Shown: one piece after another, positions 53,992 through 64,000 of the stretch
How the letters are laid out: each line of letters opens with the position of its first letter
Numbering within the stretch: the first letter of the stretch is position 1
Source of the DNA: an uncultured Chlamydiaceae bacterium
GTDB taxonomy: Bacteria > Chlamydiota > Chlamydiia > Chlamydiales > Chlamydiaceae
Direction of reading: 5' to 3'
NCBI GenBank assembly: GCA_937884635.1
Contig: CALGBW010000050.1
Location: 1-64,000, forward strand
DNA: 64,000 nt
Program-made: the position numbers and the translations under genes
The notes under the pieces: model-generated
The model's input: only the letters and a program-made list of their open reading frames with translations
Told to the model about the DNA's origin: nothing
Databases searched by the model: none

Positions 53992-55065
53992 TTAGGCTCG
54001 TCCTTGGTTTTCTCTATATGAACGGCAAGCAAAAATAACCCAAGAAAGTAATTGGGGGAGGATAAACAAAATAAACGAAGGAATCAACCTTGTTGTGTTT
54101 TTCCCTACAATCAGTAGGATCAGCGACAGGATTGGGAGTAGACAATAAGGGATCATAGGTTTGCGAAATCTAGGTTTATATGTTCCCAGTACAATGCCTG
54201 AATAAGTAAAAGTAATGCAGAGAAAGCCAATAGCAATTCTACGAATAACCTCAGGCAAATGTAAGATATTAAATGGCTCTTTAAGTAGCTGTTTCCAAGG
54301 AAGATAGTCTGTGCGTGTTCTCATATAGGATTTACCAGCAAACAAAGTAGATGTTACCTTGGGGATCAGAAGTTCATCAAGAGTTTCGATATAATATTCT
54401 TGTGCATGTGTTGAGGCTGAATTTGTCAAAGAAGAGGGGATCTTTGATATAAGTGCTACGTCTTTAGCATGTACGGAATCATTTGCTATGTCAGGGATAA
54501 TTGTTTGTGCAATGCCGATATTTGCTATTTCATTATTTTTTCTAAGAGCAATGATCACATTATCGAATTTTCTATTTGCACAGCGATCTACGGCGATAAA
54601 TATACGGTTGTTTTCTTGTTTTTGTAAGGTTTGGAGAAGAAGAACGGGAGAAGTCATAGCGATATTCGCGATTTCCTTACATGTTTGAAAACGACAAATA
54701 GAAGCCAGCTCAGAACACGTATAAAAGTTAATGCAACACAAGGCTACTGATGTGATGAGTATTGGAAAGCGGATAATGGCTTGCGAGGCACCAGAAGCTT
54801 TAAGGAAAGTGATTTGGTTGTTTTCTGAAAGCTTACGGAATAGTGTTAAAGCAGAAAGAAAACAAGAAATAGGAAGAATAAAAGGGAGTAGATAGGGGAT
54901 CTGATATGCTGTGAGACGGAAAATTGTAGGATAAGGGATGTCCTTAGCAATATAACTAACAATTTCTTGGAAAGAGCTAATGATAGAAATGCAAATCAAG
55001 CTGAAAGAACAGAAAACTACAGTTTTCAGGTAACGAGAGATAAGAGTCTTCCATAGAATAGGCAT
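53992..55065 (-). CDS. lptF: LPS export permease, YjgP/YjgQ family (LptF-like)
   Basis: A 357-aa membrane protein of the same family as the next gene, starting MPILWKTLISRYLKTVVFCSF. Helices at about 15-35, 55-80 and 100-120 precede the periplasmic domain (150-260), and three more follow. TFLKASGASQAIIRFP is the conserved loop that contacts the ATPase LptB. It is the first gene of the pair. Counterpart CT839. Which of the two acts as F or G is inferred from order. Confidence 0.82.
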   Translation of the reverse strand: MPILWKTLISRYLKTVVFCSFSLICISIISSFQEIVSYIAKDIPYPTIFRLTAYQIPYLLPFILPISCFLSALTLFRKLSENNQITFLKASGASQAIIRFPILITSVALCCINFYTCSELASICRFQTCKEIANIAMTSPVLLLQTLQKQENNRIFIAVDRCANRKFDNVIIALRKNNEIANIGIAQTIIPDIANDSVHAKDVALISKIPSSLTNSASTHAQEYYIETLDELLIPKVTSTLFAGKSYMRTRTDYLPWKQLLKEPFNILHLPEVIRRIAIGFLCITFTYSGIVLGTYKPRFRKPMIPYCLLPILSLILLIVGKNTTRLIPSFILFILPQLLSWVIFACRSYRENQGRA

Positions 55066-55349
55066 GCGACATCCGAGAGCTTATGATTTGTAGGCTGGAA
55101 AGCCTACCATTGAGTTGCGGGATGGAAGTCCGTTAACTTTTCTTCAGCATTGTTGTTTAGTTTGTATTTGTTTGCAATTTCTCTCTGAAAAAAGAGGAAT
55201 TTAGCATAAAGATCATCATTATCAATCTTATTTTGGGTAGTTTGCTATCGTAAGGAGATTGCTTGACTGGGATCAGAGAGCTCCCTATACTTTTTTTGCT
55301 GACTCTATTGAGCGCCTTGGTATTGTAGTTTTCTAGAAAAGTTTTGTTT

Positions 55350-56405
55350 ATGAAGCTTCCTTTCTCTAGTATTTTTTCTAGATTCAGAAAGTCTTTGCCT
55401 TTTGTAGGCCCTACTTCTTGTTCCGTGAGAGAGGATTTTTTTTCTTTAGACAAGGATTTAATTTCTTTCTTTTCTTCCCTTGATAAGGAACAGACTTATC
55501 TGTTGGCTTTTTCTGGTGGTTGTGATTCTCTTTTTTTGTTTTATCTTCTTAAAACACAAAATGTCCCTTTTATTGCTGTCCATGTTGATTATGGATGGCG
55601 TGCATCGTCCTATGCTGAAGCATGTGCATTGGAATCCTTATGTGCAAAGGAACAGGTTCCGTTTATCTTGCGAAGAGTTCCTTCAGAAGAGAGAACGGAG
55701 AAAGATATGGAGAATCACGCAAGGCGATTCCGGTATGCTTTATTTCGTGAACTTGCTGTTAGCAAGGGATGTGCTGGGGTTTTCCTGGGACATCATGCTG
55801 ACGATCAAGCGGAAACTGTGCTGAAGCGAACTCTGGAAGGAGCTCATCTTGATTCTCTTAGGGGAATGAGGGTAAGATCTTATTACGATAATCTTTGTTT
55901 GTTACGTCCGTTACTACATGTTTCTAAACGCGAGATTCAAAAGACATTAGATTCTAAGGGCATTGTATACATTAGAGACAGCACAAACTTGGATCAAAAG
56001 TTTTTAAGAGGTCGGTTACGCGTTACAATTTTCCCCTTGCTCTCATCTTTATTTGGAAAGAATATTGTTCCACCATTACTTACATTAGCTGAAGATTCTG
56101 AAGGGTTATCAGATCATTTACATATGCTTGCAGATGCCTTTTTAGCTGAAATCAAAGAAGATAATGTGGTGAGTTTATCTTTTCCTACTCATTTACTGGA
56201 GGATGCATTTTTAGCAAAATGGGTGATAAGGGAGTTTTTCCGAAAGTACTCTCTTACAGTTTCTCGTCACTTGTTACAAGTGATTTATCAACATATGGTC
56301 CAACGTTCTCAGGTTTCTTTGCGTGTTTCACGTTTTCACGTGCGTGTAGATCGTAATATTATTATTTTGCCTCGTGCTGTACTGTCTACCTTAAAAAGAG
56401 AGTAG
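55350..56405 (+). CDS. tilS: tRNA(Ile)-lysidine synthase
   Basis: The product is 351 aa from ATG 55350; the start is uncertain because the conserved domain begins near residue 45 and there is no strong ribosome site. The PP-loop is LAFSGGCDSLFLF, followed by HVDYGWR, GHHADDQAET, and LLRPLLHVSKREI. It converts C34 of the minor tRNA-Ile to lysidine so that AUA is read as Ile, an essential step. Its position immediately before ftsH matches the usual tilS-ftsH order. Counterpart CT840. Confidence 0.92.
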   Translation: MKLPFSSIFSRFRKSLPFVGPTSCSVREDFFSLDKDLISFFSSLDKEQTYLLAFSGGCDSLFLFYLLKTQNVPFIAVHVDYGWRASSYAEACALESLCAKEQVPFILRRVPSEERTEKDMENHARRFRYALFRELAVSKGCAGVFLGHHADDQAETVLKRTLEGAHLDSLRGMRVRSYYDNLCLLRPLLHVSKREIQKTLDSKGIVYIRDSTNLDQKFLRGRLRVTIFPLLSSLFGKNIVPPLLTLAEDSEGLSDHLHMLADAFLAEIKEDNVVSLSFPTHLLEDAFLAKWVIREFFRKYSLTVSRHLLQVIYQHMVQRSQVSLRVSRFHVRVDRNIIILPRAVLSTLKRE

Positions 56406-56861
56406 AAGATCTTAGATATTAAGCTAATAGGTCATTGCAACAGTTTTCCTTTAATTATCAGCGATAATTTCCAATCCTATTAATAGAATTAATCATGTTT
56501 ATTTTGTGTATAAAATATATTGTTTTAGTATGTTTTGATGTAGTTTGTTAGTTTTGCTCTAACGTTTTTTATAAAAATAATGAATATATGGTATATTTAA
56601 GTTCACTATCCTGATTTCCTAATCTTTTCATAAAGGTGATTAAGGATGGGGGAATTTTTCCTAAGGGTGTAACCAATTGTCGTTAAAAAGCTCTTTGCTT
56701 TACCTGTGGGGATATAAGATGACATTTGATAAACTAAAGGAGCTATAGGATTCTTAGCCATTAGGAAGAAGTAGAAACCTATGTGTTAGGGTGGTATGTT
56801 GCCCGATCCCTTCCAGGGAATAAATTATATCTGTAGTCTGATTTAGCTTAGTTGTGAATAT
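56406..56861. promoter_or_regulatory. Intergenic region upstream of ftsH
   Basis: 456 bases of AT-rich sequence without a convincing ORF. It should contain the ftsH promoter. The left part (about 56500-56600) is very AT-rich and has several TATAAA-like strings, so no single promoter can be chosen by eye. Confidence 0.35.
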
Positions 56862-59606
56862 ATGGCCAAAGATAAAAAATTAAAGCCAGAACCTAAAAAG
56901 AGTTTCCCTTCGTTATTTTTTTTCCTTTTATTCGGAGTCATTTTTGGCGTGGTTATGGTGCAAAACTTGCTTGTTGCTAAGAAAGGCCAAGTTAGTTTCA
57001 GCCATCAGTTAGAGCATTTAGTTAATTTAAAATTAATCCTGCCTGAAGAGAGCCGTAAAGTTTCCCTGAATGATAATCTCGTTTCGTTCAGTGGACGTTT
57101 TCGTGAAAATACGACGTCGGAGAGCATCGCTCGTTATCGCTATCTGGAGAGTATTGATCAAAGGAATCAGCTGAATGTCAAAGTTGATGAAGCTGAAAAA
57201 TCTTTGGAAGCATTGGCTAAGGATGTTCAATCTGCTGTTCTTTGGTTTTCTTCTATATCTGGAATTTCCGTTCCTGAGTCGGGTTACATGATTGCCCGTG
57301 GAATAGAGTTAGATGGACGACAAGTACCCCCTTTAGTAGTTAGGGAACAGGCTGATCCGCAATTGATTAATTTGCAGTCCTTAGAAAAAAGGTTGCAGAT
57401 GCTTCCTAGCTCATTAGATGCAGTGAAGACTTTTGGCTCTGATTTATATGAGCTATTAGGTAAGTACCTTTCACCAACTCTAGGAATTGGTTCTGAAGGA
57501 ATTAAACGTGAACTCAAAGAATGGTACCAAGAGGTAGAACGCTCACTTACACAGCAGATTTCTTTAGATGAGACTTTAACGTTATACCGTAATGTTTTGT
57601 CTGTTTTGCAAAGGGTATCTTCTGCCTTAGTGCTTTCTGAAGAAGGGGAGCGTTTCGGACAATTGCGTTCCGTTCGCCTATATCGGGAAGAACATAGTAA
57701 AATTGAAAAGTTATTCGAAGAAGCACAAGTTAACTATGCGCAATTAGAGAAATTGCGTGGAGAACTGAGTCAAGCAACATGGTTCTTTAATAACCAAGAA
57801 ATGTCTTCTCGGATTTTAGAAAGACAGGATCCAGAGGCATTTGCGCATTGGTTTGCTGGAGCTAAAGCAGAGTGGGAAGCATTTCCTACGAATCGATCTT
57901 TGGTTTTCAAAGCTCCTGACCAACCTAGAAATTTGGTTTTGGAAAAAACCTTTAAGAGTGAAGAGCCTGCTCCTCATTATGCAGGTTATATCGTCACTTT
58001 CTTGCCTGTCATGTTGATTCTCTTCTTTATTTATTTCATCTTTTCTCGGCAGGTAAAGGGAATCAATGGCTCTGCCATGTCATTTGGTAAATCACCAGCT
58101 CGGTTACTTTTAAAGGGACAGAATAAAGTCACTTTTGCAGATGTAGCTGGAATTGAAGAGGCAAAAGAAGAGTTAGTTGAGATTGTTGATTTTCTGAAAA
58201 ACCCTACGAAGTTCACAAGTTTAGGTGGACGTATTCCTAAAGGGATTTTATTAATTGGCCCTCCAGGAACAGGAAAAACATTAATAGCTAAAGCTGTGGC
58301 AGGTGAGGCTGATAGACCCTTTTTCTCTATTGCCGGTTCTGATTTTGTTGAAATGTTCGTGGGAGTCGGTGCCAGCCGTATCCGTGATATGTTCGAGCAA
58401 GCCAAGAGAAATGCACCATGCATTATCTTTATTGATGAGATCGATGCTGTAGGACGTCATAGAGGAGCTGGAATTGGCGGAGGTCATGACGAAAGGGAAC
58501 AAACGTTAAACCAGCTGCTTGTCGAGATGGATGGGTTTGGAACCAATGAAGGTGTCATCTTAATGGCTGCAACAAACCGTCCGGATGTTTTGGATAAGGC
58601 TTTGTTACGACCTGGCCGTTTTGATCGTCGTGTTGTTATGGGGTTGCCTGATATTAAAGGACGATTTGAAATTCTTATGGTGCACGCAAAACGCATTAAA
58701 CTAGACCCAACCGTCGATTTAATGGCTATTGCTCGAAGTACACCTGGAGCTTCCGGAGCAGACCTGGAAAATCTACTTAATGAAGCTGCGTTATTGGCTG
58801 CCAGAAGAGATCGCTCTGCGGTGACAGCAGTAGATATTGCTGAGGCACGAGATAAAGTTCTCTATGGAAAAGAGCGTCGTAGTTTAGAGATGGATGCTCA
58901 AGAAAGAAAAAATACGGCTTACCATGAGTCCGGTCACACGGTTGTAAGTCTCTGTGTTACTCATGCTGACCCAGTTGATAAGGTTACGATTATTCCTAGA
59001 GGGCTATCTTTAGGGGCTACACACTTTCTTCCTGAGAAGAATAAATTGAGTTATTGGAAGAAAGAGTTGTTCGATCAGCTAGCTGTCCTTATGGGTGGTC
59101 GTGCTGCTGAAGAGGTATTTCTTGGGGACGTTTCTAGTGGAGCTCAGCAGGATATAGCACAGGCGACGAAATTAGTGCGTAGCATGATCTGCGAGTGGGG
59201 TATGAGCGATCAGTTAGGAACTGTTGCCTATGATGAACGTTCTGACAGCTCCACCGGTTACGGGGTATATCATGAAAAGAGTTACTCTGAGGAAACCGCG
59301 AAGACAATTGATAATGAATTAAAAGTGTTATTGGAATCAGCTTATCGTCGTGCTGTACAGATTGTACAAGATCATCGGGAAGAAATTGAGTTGATGACAC
59401 AAATGTTAATTGAGTTTGAAACGCTTGATTCTAAAGATGTGAAAGAAATTATGGAGCATGTTTGGGATCCTGAGAAAAAACGAGCTCGTTTGAAAGAAGA
59501 GGGAATGATGTTTAAAAAAGCATCGGATGATTTACCTCCCCCTCCTCCTCAAGAAGAGTCCTGGCAAGAAGGAAACAATAGTTTAAACTTCAATGCTGGG
59601 GCTTAG
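56862..59606 (+). CDS. ftsH: ATP-dependent zinc metalloprotease FtsH
   Basis: A 914-aa protein, larger than the ~645-aa E. coli FtsH because of a long N-terminal periplasmic segment (about 45-375) between two membrane helices (19-36 and 375-400). The AAA domain has Walker A GPPGTGKT, Walker [10 protein letters not shown] and the second region of homology [18 protein letters not shown]. The protease site is YHESGHTVV, with the third zinc ligand in the later [21 protein letters not shown] region. The C-terminus carries a Pro-rich [10 protein letters not shown] tail. Chlamydial FtsH is usually about this size. Counterpart CT841. Confidence 0.96.
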   Translation: MAKDKKLKPEPKKSFPSLFFFLLFGVIFGVVMVQNLLVAKKGQVSFSHQLEHLVNLKLILPEESRKVSLNDNLVSFSGRFRENTTSESIARYRYLESIDQRNQLNVKVDEAEKSLEALAKDVQSAVLWFSSISGISVPESGYMIARGIELDGRQVPPLVVREQADPQLINLQSLEKRLQMLPSSLDAVKTFGSDLYELLGKYLSPTLGIGSEGIKRELKEWYQEVERSLTQQISLDETLTLYRNVLSVLQRVSSALVLSEEGERFGQLRSVRLYREEHSKIEKLFEEAQVNYAQLEKLRGELSQATWFFNNQEMSSRILERQDPEAFAHWFAGAKAEWEAFPTNRSLVFKAPDQPRNLVLEKTFKSEEPAPHYAGYIVTFLPVMLILFFIYFIFSRQVKGINGSAMSFGKSPARLLLKGQNKVTFADVAGIEEAKEELVEIVDFLKNPTKFTSLGGRIPKGILLIGPPGTGKTLIAKAVAGEADRPFFSIAGSDFVEMFVGVGASRIRDMFEQAKRNAPCIIFIDEIDAVGRHRGAGIGGGHDEREQTLNQLLVEMDGFGTNEGVILMAATNRPDVLDKALLRPGRFDRRVVMGLPDIKGRFEILMVHAKRIKLDPTVDLMAIARSTPGASGADLENLLNEAALLAARRDRSAVTAVDIAEARDKVLYGKERRSLEMDAQERKNTAYHESGHTVVSLCVTHADPVDKVTIIPRGLSLGATHFLPEKNKLSYWKKELFDQLAVLMGGRAAEEVFLGDVSSGAQQDIAQATKLVRSMICEWGMSDQLGTVAYDERSDSSTGYGVYHEKSYSEETAKTIDNELKVLLESAYRRAVQIVQDHREEIELMTQMLIEFETLDSKDVKEIMEHVWDPEKKRARLKEEGMMFKKASDDLPPPPPQEESWQEGNNSLNFNAGA

Positions 59607-59615
59607 GCCTGAACG

Positions 59616-59655
59616 CTTACCTCGCTCGTTATAGAGCGGGGTGAGATTCTTTTTT
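59616..59655 (+). terminator. Terminator of ftsH
   Basis: CTTACCTCGCTC pairs with GAGCGGGGTGAG (12 bp with two G-U pairs) across a GTTATA loop, followed by a T-rich run ending in six T. It begins about ten bases after the ftsH stop. Confidence 0.88.
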
Positions 59656-59818
59656 ATCAAATTTATCCAATACCTTGCTGTAAGTAGGTGAGATATTAAC
59701 TGTTACCTCGCAAAAGCATAAACATTCCGCTTATAGTCTCTAGACTACTGCTCAATTTTTGGTTTTGTATTCTAACCACTATGATATGAGATAAAGAACG
59801 TAGAGATAATAAAAGAGG

Positions 59819-59843
59819 AAAGAGAGCCACAAAGGCTCTCTTT
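59819..59843 (-). terminator. Terminator of pnp
   Basis: On the minus strand AAAGAGAGCC and GGCTCTCTTT form a perfect 10-bp stem with a 5-base loop right after the pnp stop codon, followed by a pyrimidine-rich run (TCCTCTTTT). Confidence 0.88.
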
Positions 59844-59845
59844 AT

Positions 59846-61936
59846 TTAGTCTGCTGCTAATGCGGCTTTATGACTTAACTTAAGCTGGCCTTTCTCATTG
59901 ATTCCAAGCAGTTTAACGGCTAAGGTGTCACCTTGTTTAACTATTTGGTCTAGGGATTCTAAACGTTGGTTTGAGAATTCAGAGATATGGCACAAACCTT
60001 CTTTACCTGGCAGAATCTCAACAAACGCACCAAAAGATACAACAGAGACAACTCGGCCTTGGTAGATTTTACCAACTTCTACTTCACCAACCAATCCTTC
60101 TATGATTTGTTTCGCTTGCTCTATCGCTTCTAGAGATGGAGCTGAAATGCTGACAACACCGGAGTCATTGATATCAATTTGTACTCCTGTTTTCTCAACA
60201 ATTTGACGGATTTGTTTACCGCCGGGACCAATCACAGAAGCAATCTTAGATGGCTTGATTTGCATTGTTTCAATACGAGGAGCATATTGAGATAGGGAAT
60301 CTTTAGGTTTAGCCAATGTATTGTTCATGATCCCTAGGATATGCTTCCTACCTTCTTTAGCTTGAGCTAATGCTTGGCGCATGATCTCTTGAGTGATTCC
60401 TTCAACTTTAATATCCATTTGGAATGCAGTAATGCTTTCAGCGTTCCCTGCAACCTTAAAGTCCATATCACCCAAATGGTCTTCAATGCCTGAAATATCT
60501 GATAAAATTGTTACTTGGTTATCGTCCAAAATCAAGCCCATAGCAATACCTGCTACAGGAGTCTTAATAGGAACCCCCGCATCCATTAAAGCTAAACATC
60601 CTCCACAAACAGAGGCCATGGATGAGGAACCATTAGATTCTGTAATATTCGATTCGACACGAATAGTGTAGGGGAAGGTAGCCTGGTCAGGTAGAATGTG
60701 AGCCAGAGCTTTCTCAGCTAGTTTTCCGTGACCTATTTCTCTACGGCCAGGGGAGCCTATTCTGCCCACCTCACCTACAGAAAATGGAGGGAAGGAATAC
60801 TGAAGGTAAAAGTGTGAAACGCCTTCACCATTTAGATCTTCATAGCGTTGCGCCATGGACTCATTTCCCAACGTACATACCGCTACTGTTTGTGTTTGTC
60901 CTCTAGTGAAGATACAACTTCCGTGAGTTCTTGGTAGATATGCCAGGTCTATCGTGATTGGGCGAATGTCTGTTACAGTGCGGTCATCTAAACGAACTCC
61001 TCGATTTGTAATGAGGGAACGCATATAAGCTGATTTGGCTGTTTTGTAGGCATATTTTAAGTTAAATTCAGAAGAAAAATCGCCTTCTTCTTGTTTGAGT
61101 TGAATAAGTAGTTGTGCCTCTAGTTCTTGAGAGGCTTTTTCTAATTCCTGCTTATCCTTGATCTCAAATAACTTAGGAAACTTATCTTTAATGAATGCAT
61201 CGACAGCAGATTGAACAGTTTCTGGTAAATCAGAAACAGCATCGGCATTTTTTACTTTGCCAATTCTTTTTTGCCACCCTTCTAAAGCATGACAAATAGA
61301 AGCGATATGCTTATGCCCAAAATCTATGGCGTTCAATACCTGTTCTTCTGTAAAGAAGTCACAGTGCCCCTCAATCATGAGAATAGCTGTCGCAGTCCCA
61401 GCCAAGACTAAATCTAAGGAAGAACGATTGAGTTCTGATTGTGTAGGGTTGACGACCCATTGTCCGTCTACACACCCGACGCGCACACCGGCCACAATAT
61501 TCGCTTGTGGAACGTCAGATAGAGCCAGGGCAGCAGATGCACTGCAAATTGCTAAAGGATCCGGAAGTGTCTCTCCATCGTATGACCAAACGTAAGACAG
61601 TACCTGAACGTTTTGCATCAATCGACTAGGGAAAGAAGGACGCAATGAACGGTCTATCAACCGGGAAATCAGGATTTCCTTCTCAGAGGGACGACCTTCC
61701 CTCTTGATAAAACCACCAAGGGTTTTCCCTATAGATGAAAATTTTTCTTGATAATCAACTCGGAAGGGTAGGAAGTCAACATTTTCATCTAATGGAGCCG
61801 AACAAACAGAAGAAAACACCAAAGTCTCCTGTAAACGAGCTACCACAGCTCCATTAGCTTGCCGAGCTATTTTCCCCGTTTCAAATGTTATCGTTTTACC
61901 TTCTTCTAAAGTGACAGAAATAGTCTCGAAAGTCAT
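59846..61936 (-). CDS. pnp: Polyribonucleotide nucleotidyltransferase (PNPase)
   Basis: A 696-aa protein of standard PNPase length. It contains two RNase PH-like domains; the second has the family segments GRIGSPGRREIGHGKLAEKAL and SNGSSSMASVCGGCLALMDAG. A KH domain (IASVIGPGGKQIRQIVE) and an S1 domain (GKIYQGRVVSVVSFGAFVEILPGKEGLCHISE) follow. PNPase degrades RNA 3' to 5' by phosphorolysis and can add heteropolymeric tails. rpsO lies directly upstream in the same orientation, the classic rpsO-pnp pair. Counterpart CT842. Confidence 0.97.
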   Translation of the reverse strand: MTFETISVTLEEGKTITFETGKIARQANGAVVARLQETLVFSSVCSAPLDENVDFLPFRVDYQEKFSSIGKTLGGFIKREGRPSEKEILISRLIDRSLRPSFPSRLMQNVQVLSYVWSYDGETLPDPLAICSASAALALSDVPQANIVAGVRVGCVDGQWVVNPTQSELNRSSLDLVLAGTATAILMIEGHCDFFTEEQVLNAIDFGHKHIASICHALEGWQKRIGKVKNADAVSDLPETVQSAVDAFIKDKFPKLFEIKDKQELEKASQELEAQLLIQLKQEEGDFSSEFNLKYAYKTAKSAYMRSLITNRGVRLDDRTVTDIRPITIDLAYLPRTHGSCIFTRGQTQTVAVCTLGNESMAQRYEDLNGEGVSHFYLQYSFPPFSVGEVGRIGSPGRREIGHGKLAEKALAHILPDQATFPYTIRVESNITESNGSSSMASVCGGCLALMDAGVPIKTPVAGIAMGLILDDNQVTILSDISGIEDHLGDMDFKVAGNAESITAFQMDIKVEGITQEIMRQALAQAKEGRKHILGIMNNTLAKPKDSLSQYAPRIETMQIKPSKIASVIGPGGKQIRQIVEKTGVQIDINDSGVVSISAPSLEAIEQAKQIIEGLVGEVEVGKIYQGRVVSVVSFGAFVEILPGKEGLCHISEFSNQRLESLDQIVKQGDTLAVKLLGINEKGQLKLSHKAALAAD

Positions 61937-62021
61937 AAAGATTACCTATTGCAAAGTATGAAGACGGGGACAAGAACATCACCCATTTCTTAAAATCAAA
62001 AAGACATGGGTAATAAAAATT

Positions 62022-62291
62022 TTACTTTCTAAGATTGAGCCGAGCAATCAAACTTTTGTATCGTTCTGTATCTGTGGAATTGAGGTACTCTAATAACTTT
62101 CTTCTTTGACCAACTAACTTAAGAAGGGCTAGACGGGAGTTTTGGTCTTTAGGAGAACGTTCCAGGTGCTCTTTCAGTTCAGTGATATGCTCTGTTAAAA
62201 TAGCAATCTGAACGTCTGCAGAACCAGTATCTTTCTCATGAAGCTGGAACTTTTTTGTAATTTCTTCTTTTGTGCCCTTGTCTAAAGACAT
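62022..62291 (-). CDS. rpsO: 30S ribosomal protein S15
   Basis: An 89-aa protein of standard S15 length: [16 protein letters not shown], the [16 protein letters not shown] segment, [29 protein letters not shown] and the C-terminal [13 protein letters not shown]15 organises the central domain of 16S rRNA. It lies 85 bases upstream of pnp on the minus strand, matching the conserved rpsO-pnp operon. Confidence 0.97.
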   Translation of the reverse strand: MSLDKGTKEEITKKFQLHEKDTGSADVQIAILTEHITELKEHLERSPKDQNSRLALLKLVGQRRKLLEYLNSTDTERYKSLIARLNLRK

Positions 62292-62495
62292 TTCAATGTC
62301 TCCTCAAAAATATAATAATTACTGCAAGAGCGCATTATACTTGAGAAGAGCGTTAATGTACATCTTTTGGTATTTTTGGTCGCGTTTTTTCAATTGAGAG
62401 TTTTTTCTTAGAAAATAAAAAATATAACTTTGTGCCTTCTATGTTTGGCAGAAGGTTTTTTTTAAATAAAAATTTTATCTTGTTTGTTGGTTGTG

Positions 62496-62966
62496 ATGAT
62501 GGAAAGAGATGAGTTTTTTATGCAGCAAGCACTGAGGGAGGCTAGAAAAGCTTTTGATAAGGATGAGGTTCCTGTTGGTTGTGTGATTGTGAAAGATAAT
62601 CAAATTATTGCTAGAGGGCACAATGCCGTCGAAGGGTTAAAGGATCCAACGGCGCATGCAGAAATTTTATGTATAGGGGCGGCTGCAGCTTATTTAGACA
62701 ATTGGAGACTCATTGATGCTGACCTTTATTGTTCCTTAGAACCTTGTCTCATGTGTGCAGGAGCTATACAGTTGGCACGTCTTCGTAGAGTGATTTGGGC
62801 GGCTCCAGATTTGCGTTTAGGGGCAGGAGGAAGTTGGATAAATGTATTTCAACAAAAACATCCCTTTCATGAAGTAGAAGTCCATTCAGGGATTTGTTGT
62901 CACGAAGCTGAAAAATTAATGAAAGATTTTTTCTTGATGAAAAGAAAGCAAAAGAAATCAGAGTAA
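62496..62966 (+). CDS. tadA: tRNA-specific adenosine deaminase
   Basis: The product is 156 aa from ATG 62496 (a second ATG follows at once; TTG 62484 would add four residues). Zinc-site motifs are HAE (PTAHAEILCIGAAA) with catalytic Glu, and PCLMCAGA. The early ARKAFDKDEVPVGCVIV segment is typical of TadA. It deaminates A34 to inosine in tRNA-Arg(ACG). No clear ribosome site precedes any start. It is divergent from rpsO. Counterpart CT844. Confidence 0.93.
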   Translation: MMERDEFFMQQALREARKAFDKDEVPVGCVIVKDNQIIARGHNAVEGLKDPTAHAEILCIGAAAAYLDNWRLIDADLYCSLEPCLMCAGAIQLARLRRVIWAAPDLRLGAGGSWINVFQQKHPFHEVEVHSGICCHEAEKLMKDFFLMKRKQKKSE

Positions 62967-63048
62967 AGCTATCTAGCTATTCTCCTATGTTTGTGTTGTG
63001 ATTTTATGTTTGGGAATAGTTCACGATGATATCACGAATAGCTATAAG

Positions 63049-63744
63049 CTATACAATTTGATATGGATTGGGAATTTTCTCTTTCCGGCAAAATGCTACA
63101 GCTAGTGCCATTGAGAAAATGGATCCTAATAGTAAGGCAACCGCCCCTGCGACAGTAAGTAAGAAACAGTAAAAGGCTAGCAAGACAAGGAAGATCCATT
63201 TATTTGCTACAGTAAGAGGCAAGGGACCAAGTTGTGTACGTTTTTCTGGATCTAAGAAAACGGAAATTAAGATTAAAGAGCAAATGAGGCATTCTGGGCC
63301 AAATAAAGCCTGTGAACTGCCACATAATTTAAATAAGATCCAAATGAATAACCCATTTGATAGTGTCTGTGCAAGGCTGAAAAATAAAAAATTATAAGGG
63401 CCTAGCTTTGCTATGATATTTTTTGTGGATTTGTAGAAAAAGATAAAACATAGCGTATTTCTAATGAGTAGACGCTGGGAAACTTCTACGCATTGTTCTT
63501 TGTAAATGCACAAGGTATCAGCGGTCACAAATGGATAGGTAAGAAATTGCCAAAATCTATGCTTCTGGATTCCTGAGACTGATAAAGAAAGGTATTCTAT
63601 TAGAGTAGGGAAGCCAAATAGCCTTGATGCAAGATAGGAAAATATAGGTGCTAGACAAGAAGTAAGAAAGACAATAAGAGGAATTTTTTCTAGGACGTGA
63701 CCTAACTTGGAATTTCTGTATTTATCAGGAAAAATGATCCTCAT
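63049..63744 (-). CDS. Rhomboid-fold membrane protein, probably inactive
   Basis: A 231-aa protein with about six hydrophobic helices. HRFWQFLTYPFV (62-73) is the conserved rhomboid segment after helix 1. The catalytic-loop equivalent is GSSQALFG (142-149), where active rhomboids have GxSGAxFG: the Ser is kept but the next Gly is Gln. The last helix, AGAVALLLGSIF (199-210), lacks the His of the HxxGxxxG motif. It is therefore likely a pseudoprotease or another rhomboid-superfamily member (DUF1751-like). Counterpart may be CT845; I am not sure. Confidence 0.6.
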   Translation of the reverse strand: MRIIFPDKYRNSKLGHVLEKIPLIVFLTSCLAPIFSYLASRLFGFPTLIEYLSLSVSGIQKHRFWQFLTYPFVTADTLCIYKEQCVEVSQRLLIRNTLCFIFFYKSTKNIIAKLGPYNFLFFSLAQTLSNGLFIWILFKLCGSSQALFGPECLICSLILISVFLDPEKRTQLGPLPLTVANKWIFLVLLAFYCFLLTVAGAVALLLGSIFSMALAVAFCRKEKIPNPYQIV

Positions 63745-63885
63745 AGGTGGGTCTAGCCTTATTGTTTCCTAACAGCCCAGAGGAAGCTTGTTCGTTCAAA
63801 AGCCTCCTGCAAGATTCTTGATTTTTCATTAAACATGGAATTAAAGCAATAGGAAAGGAAATGAGTAAGAAGACTCTTATTTGTT

Positions 63886-64000
63886 CTAATGCGATGTTGT
63901 AAGGTTTGCTTTTATTGTCATTTCTTCCAGAGCAGAAAGTAAAGCTTCCGCCGCTTGTAGCAATTCCATAGATTCCGTTGTATTGGAGTTGACTGTTTTT
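63886..64000 (-). CDS. C-terminal fragment of a minus-strand gene cut by the window edge
   Basis: On the complement a frame is open from the right edge to TAG at 63886-63888, encoding 37 residues that include ESMELLQAAEALLSALEEM and end TIKANLTTSH. The acidic, helix-like composition and uninterrupted frame suggest the end of a real protein. An internal ATG (MELLQ) could also be a start. The gene would be transcribed toward the rhomboid-fold gene. No family can be named from so little sequence. Confidence 0.45.
   Translation of the reverse strand, partial: KTVNSNTTESMELLQAAEALLSALEEMTIKANLTTSH

Noticed and set aside
58031..58423. 130-codon minus-strand frame inside ftsH
   Set aside because: Antisense to the conserved AAA domain; its openness follows from codon use of ftsH.

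Overview
The window is a stretch of a Chlamydia chromosome from outside the C. trachomatis/C. muridarum branch (the C. psittaci, abortus, felis, caviae, pecorum and pneumoniae side). Evidence: two polymorphic membrane protein autotransporters (pmpA- and pmpB-like) with no pmpC-like neighbour; a class I ribonucleotide reductase small subunit with the chlamydial Phe in place of the radical Tyr; an NrdA with N-terminal ATP-cone domains; tandem TyrP-type permeases; an RsbV1-like protein; and tRNA genes without encoded CCA. I could not search databases, so the species is left open. C. trachomatis locus names (CTnnn) are recalled from memory.

Layout. 1-5425 is a minus-strand block: a partial MqnE-like menaquinone enzyme, a 63-aa Cys-tailed membrane peptide resembling the Na+-NQR maturation factor NqrM, a DUF3604-like protein, RsbV1, a CBS/CorC protein, YbeY and two 53-aa basic proteins. 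A DUF502 membrane protein follows (5613-6299). 6300-7790 is gene-poor, with a T22 tract and one small Gly/Asn-rich ORF. Then come tRNA-Phe, rplU-rpmA and obg (7791-9917), and a metal ABC transporter on the minus strand (9833-12242). htrA and an M20 dipeptidase (12557-15417), tRNA-Ser(GGA), and the minus-strand run lpxB-pmpA-pmpB (15608-25347) follow.

From 25.7 kb: pcnB, glmM, glmS (amino-sugar supply to peptidoglycan and lipid A), two aromatic amino-acid permeases, a BI-1 protein, ftsY, an M16C protease, rmuC, pssA, nrdAB, trmB, tRNA-Val, an MnmM/YtqB-like methyltransferase, murB, nusB, the infC-rpmI-rplT-pheS translation operon, tRNA-Ser(UGA), a large protein of unknown function, lptG/lptF, tilS, ftsH, pnp-rpsO, tadA, a rhomboid-fold protein and the C-terminus of one more minus-strand gene at the right edge.

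Most of the window is conserved housekeeping sequence. The best second-look items are the NqrM-like peptide tied to the mqnE-like gene, the poly-T tract with its small ORF, the two small basic proteins upstream of ybeY, an altered YbeY metal triad, the MnmM-like enzyme, a rhomboid-fold protein lacking the catalytic His, a palindrome over the predicted nrdA promoter, and several hairpins in short intergenic gaps.
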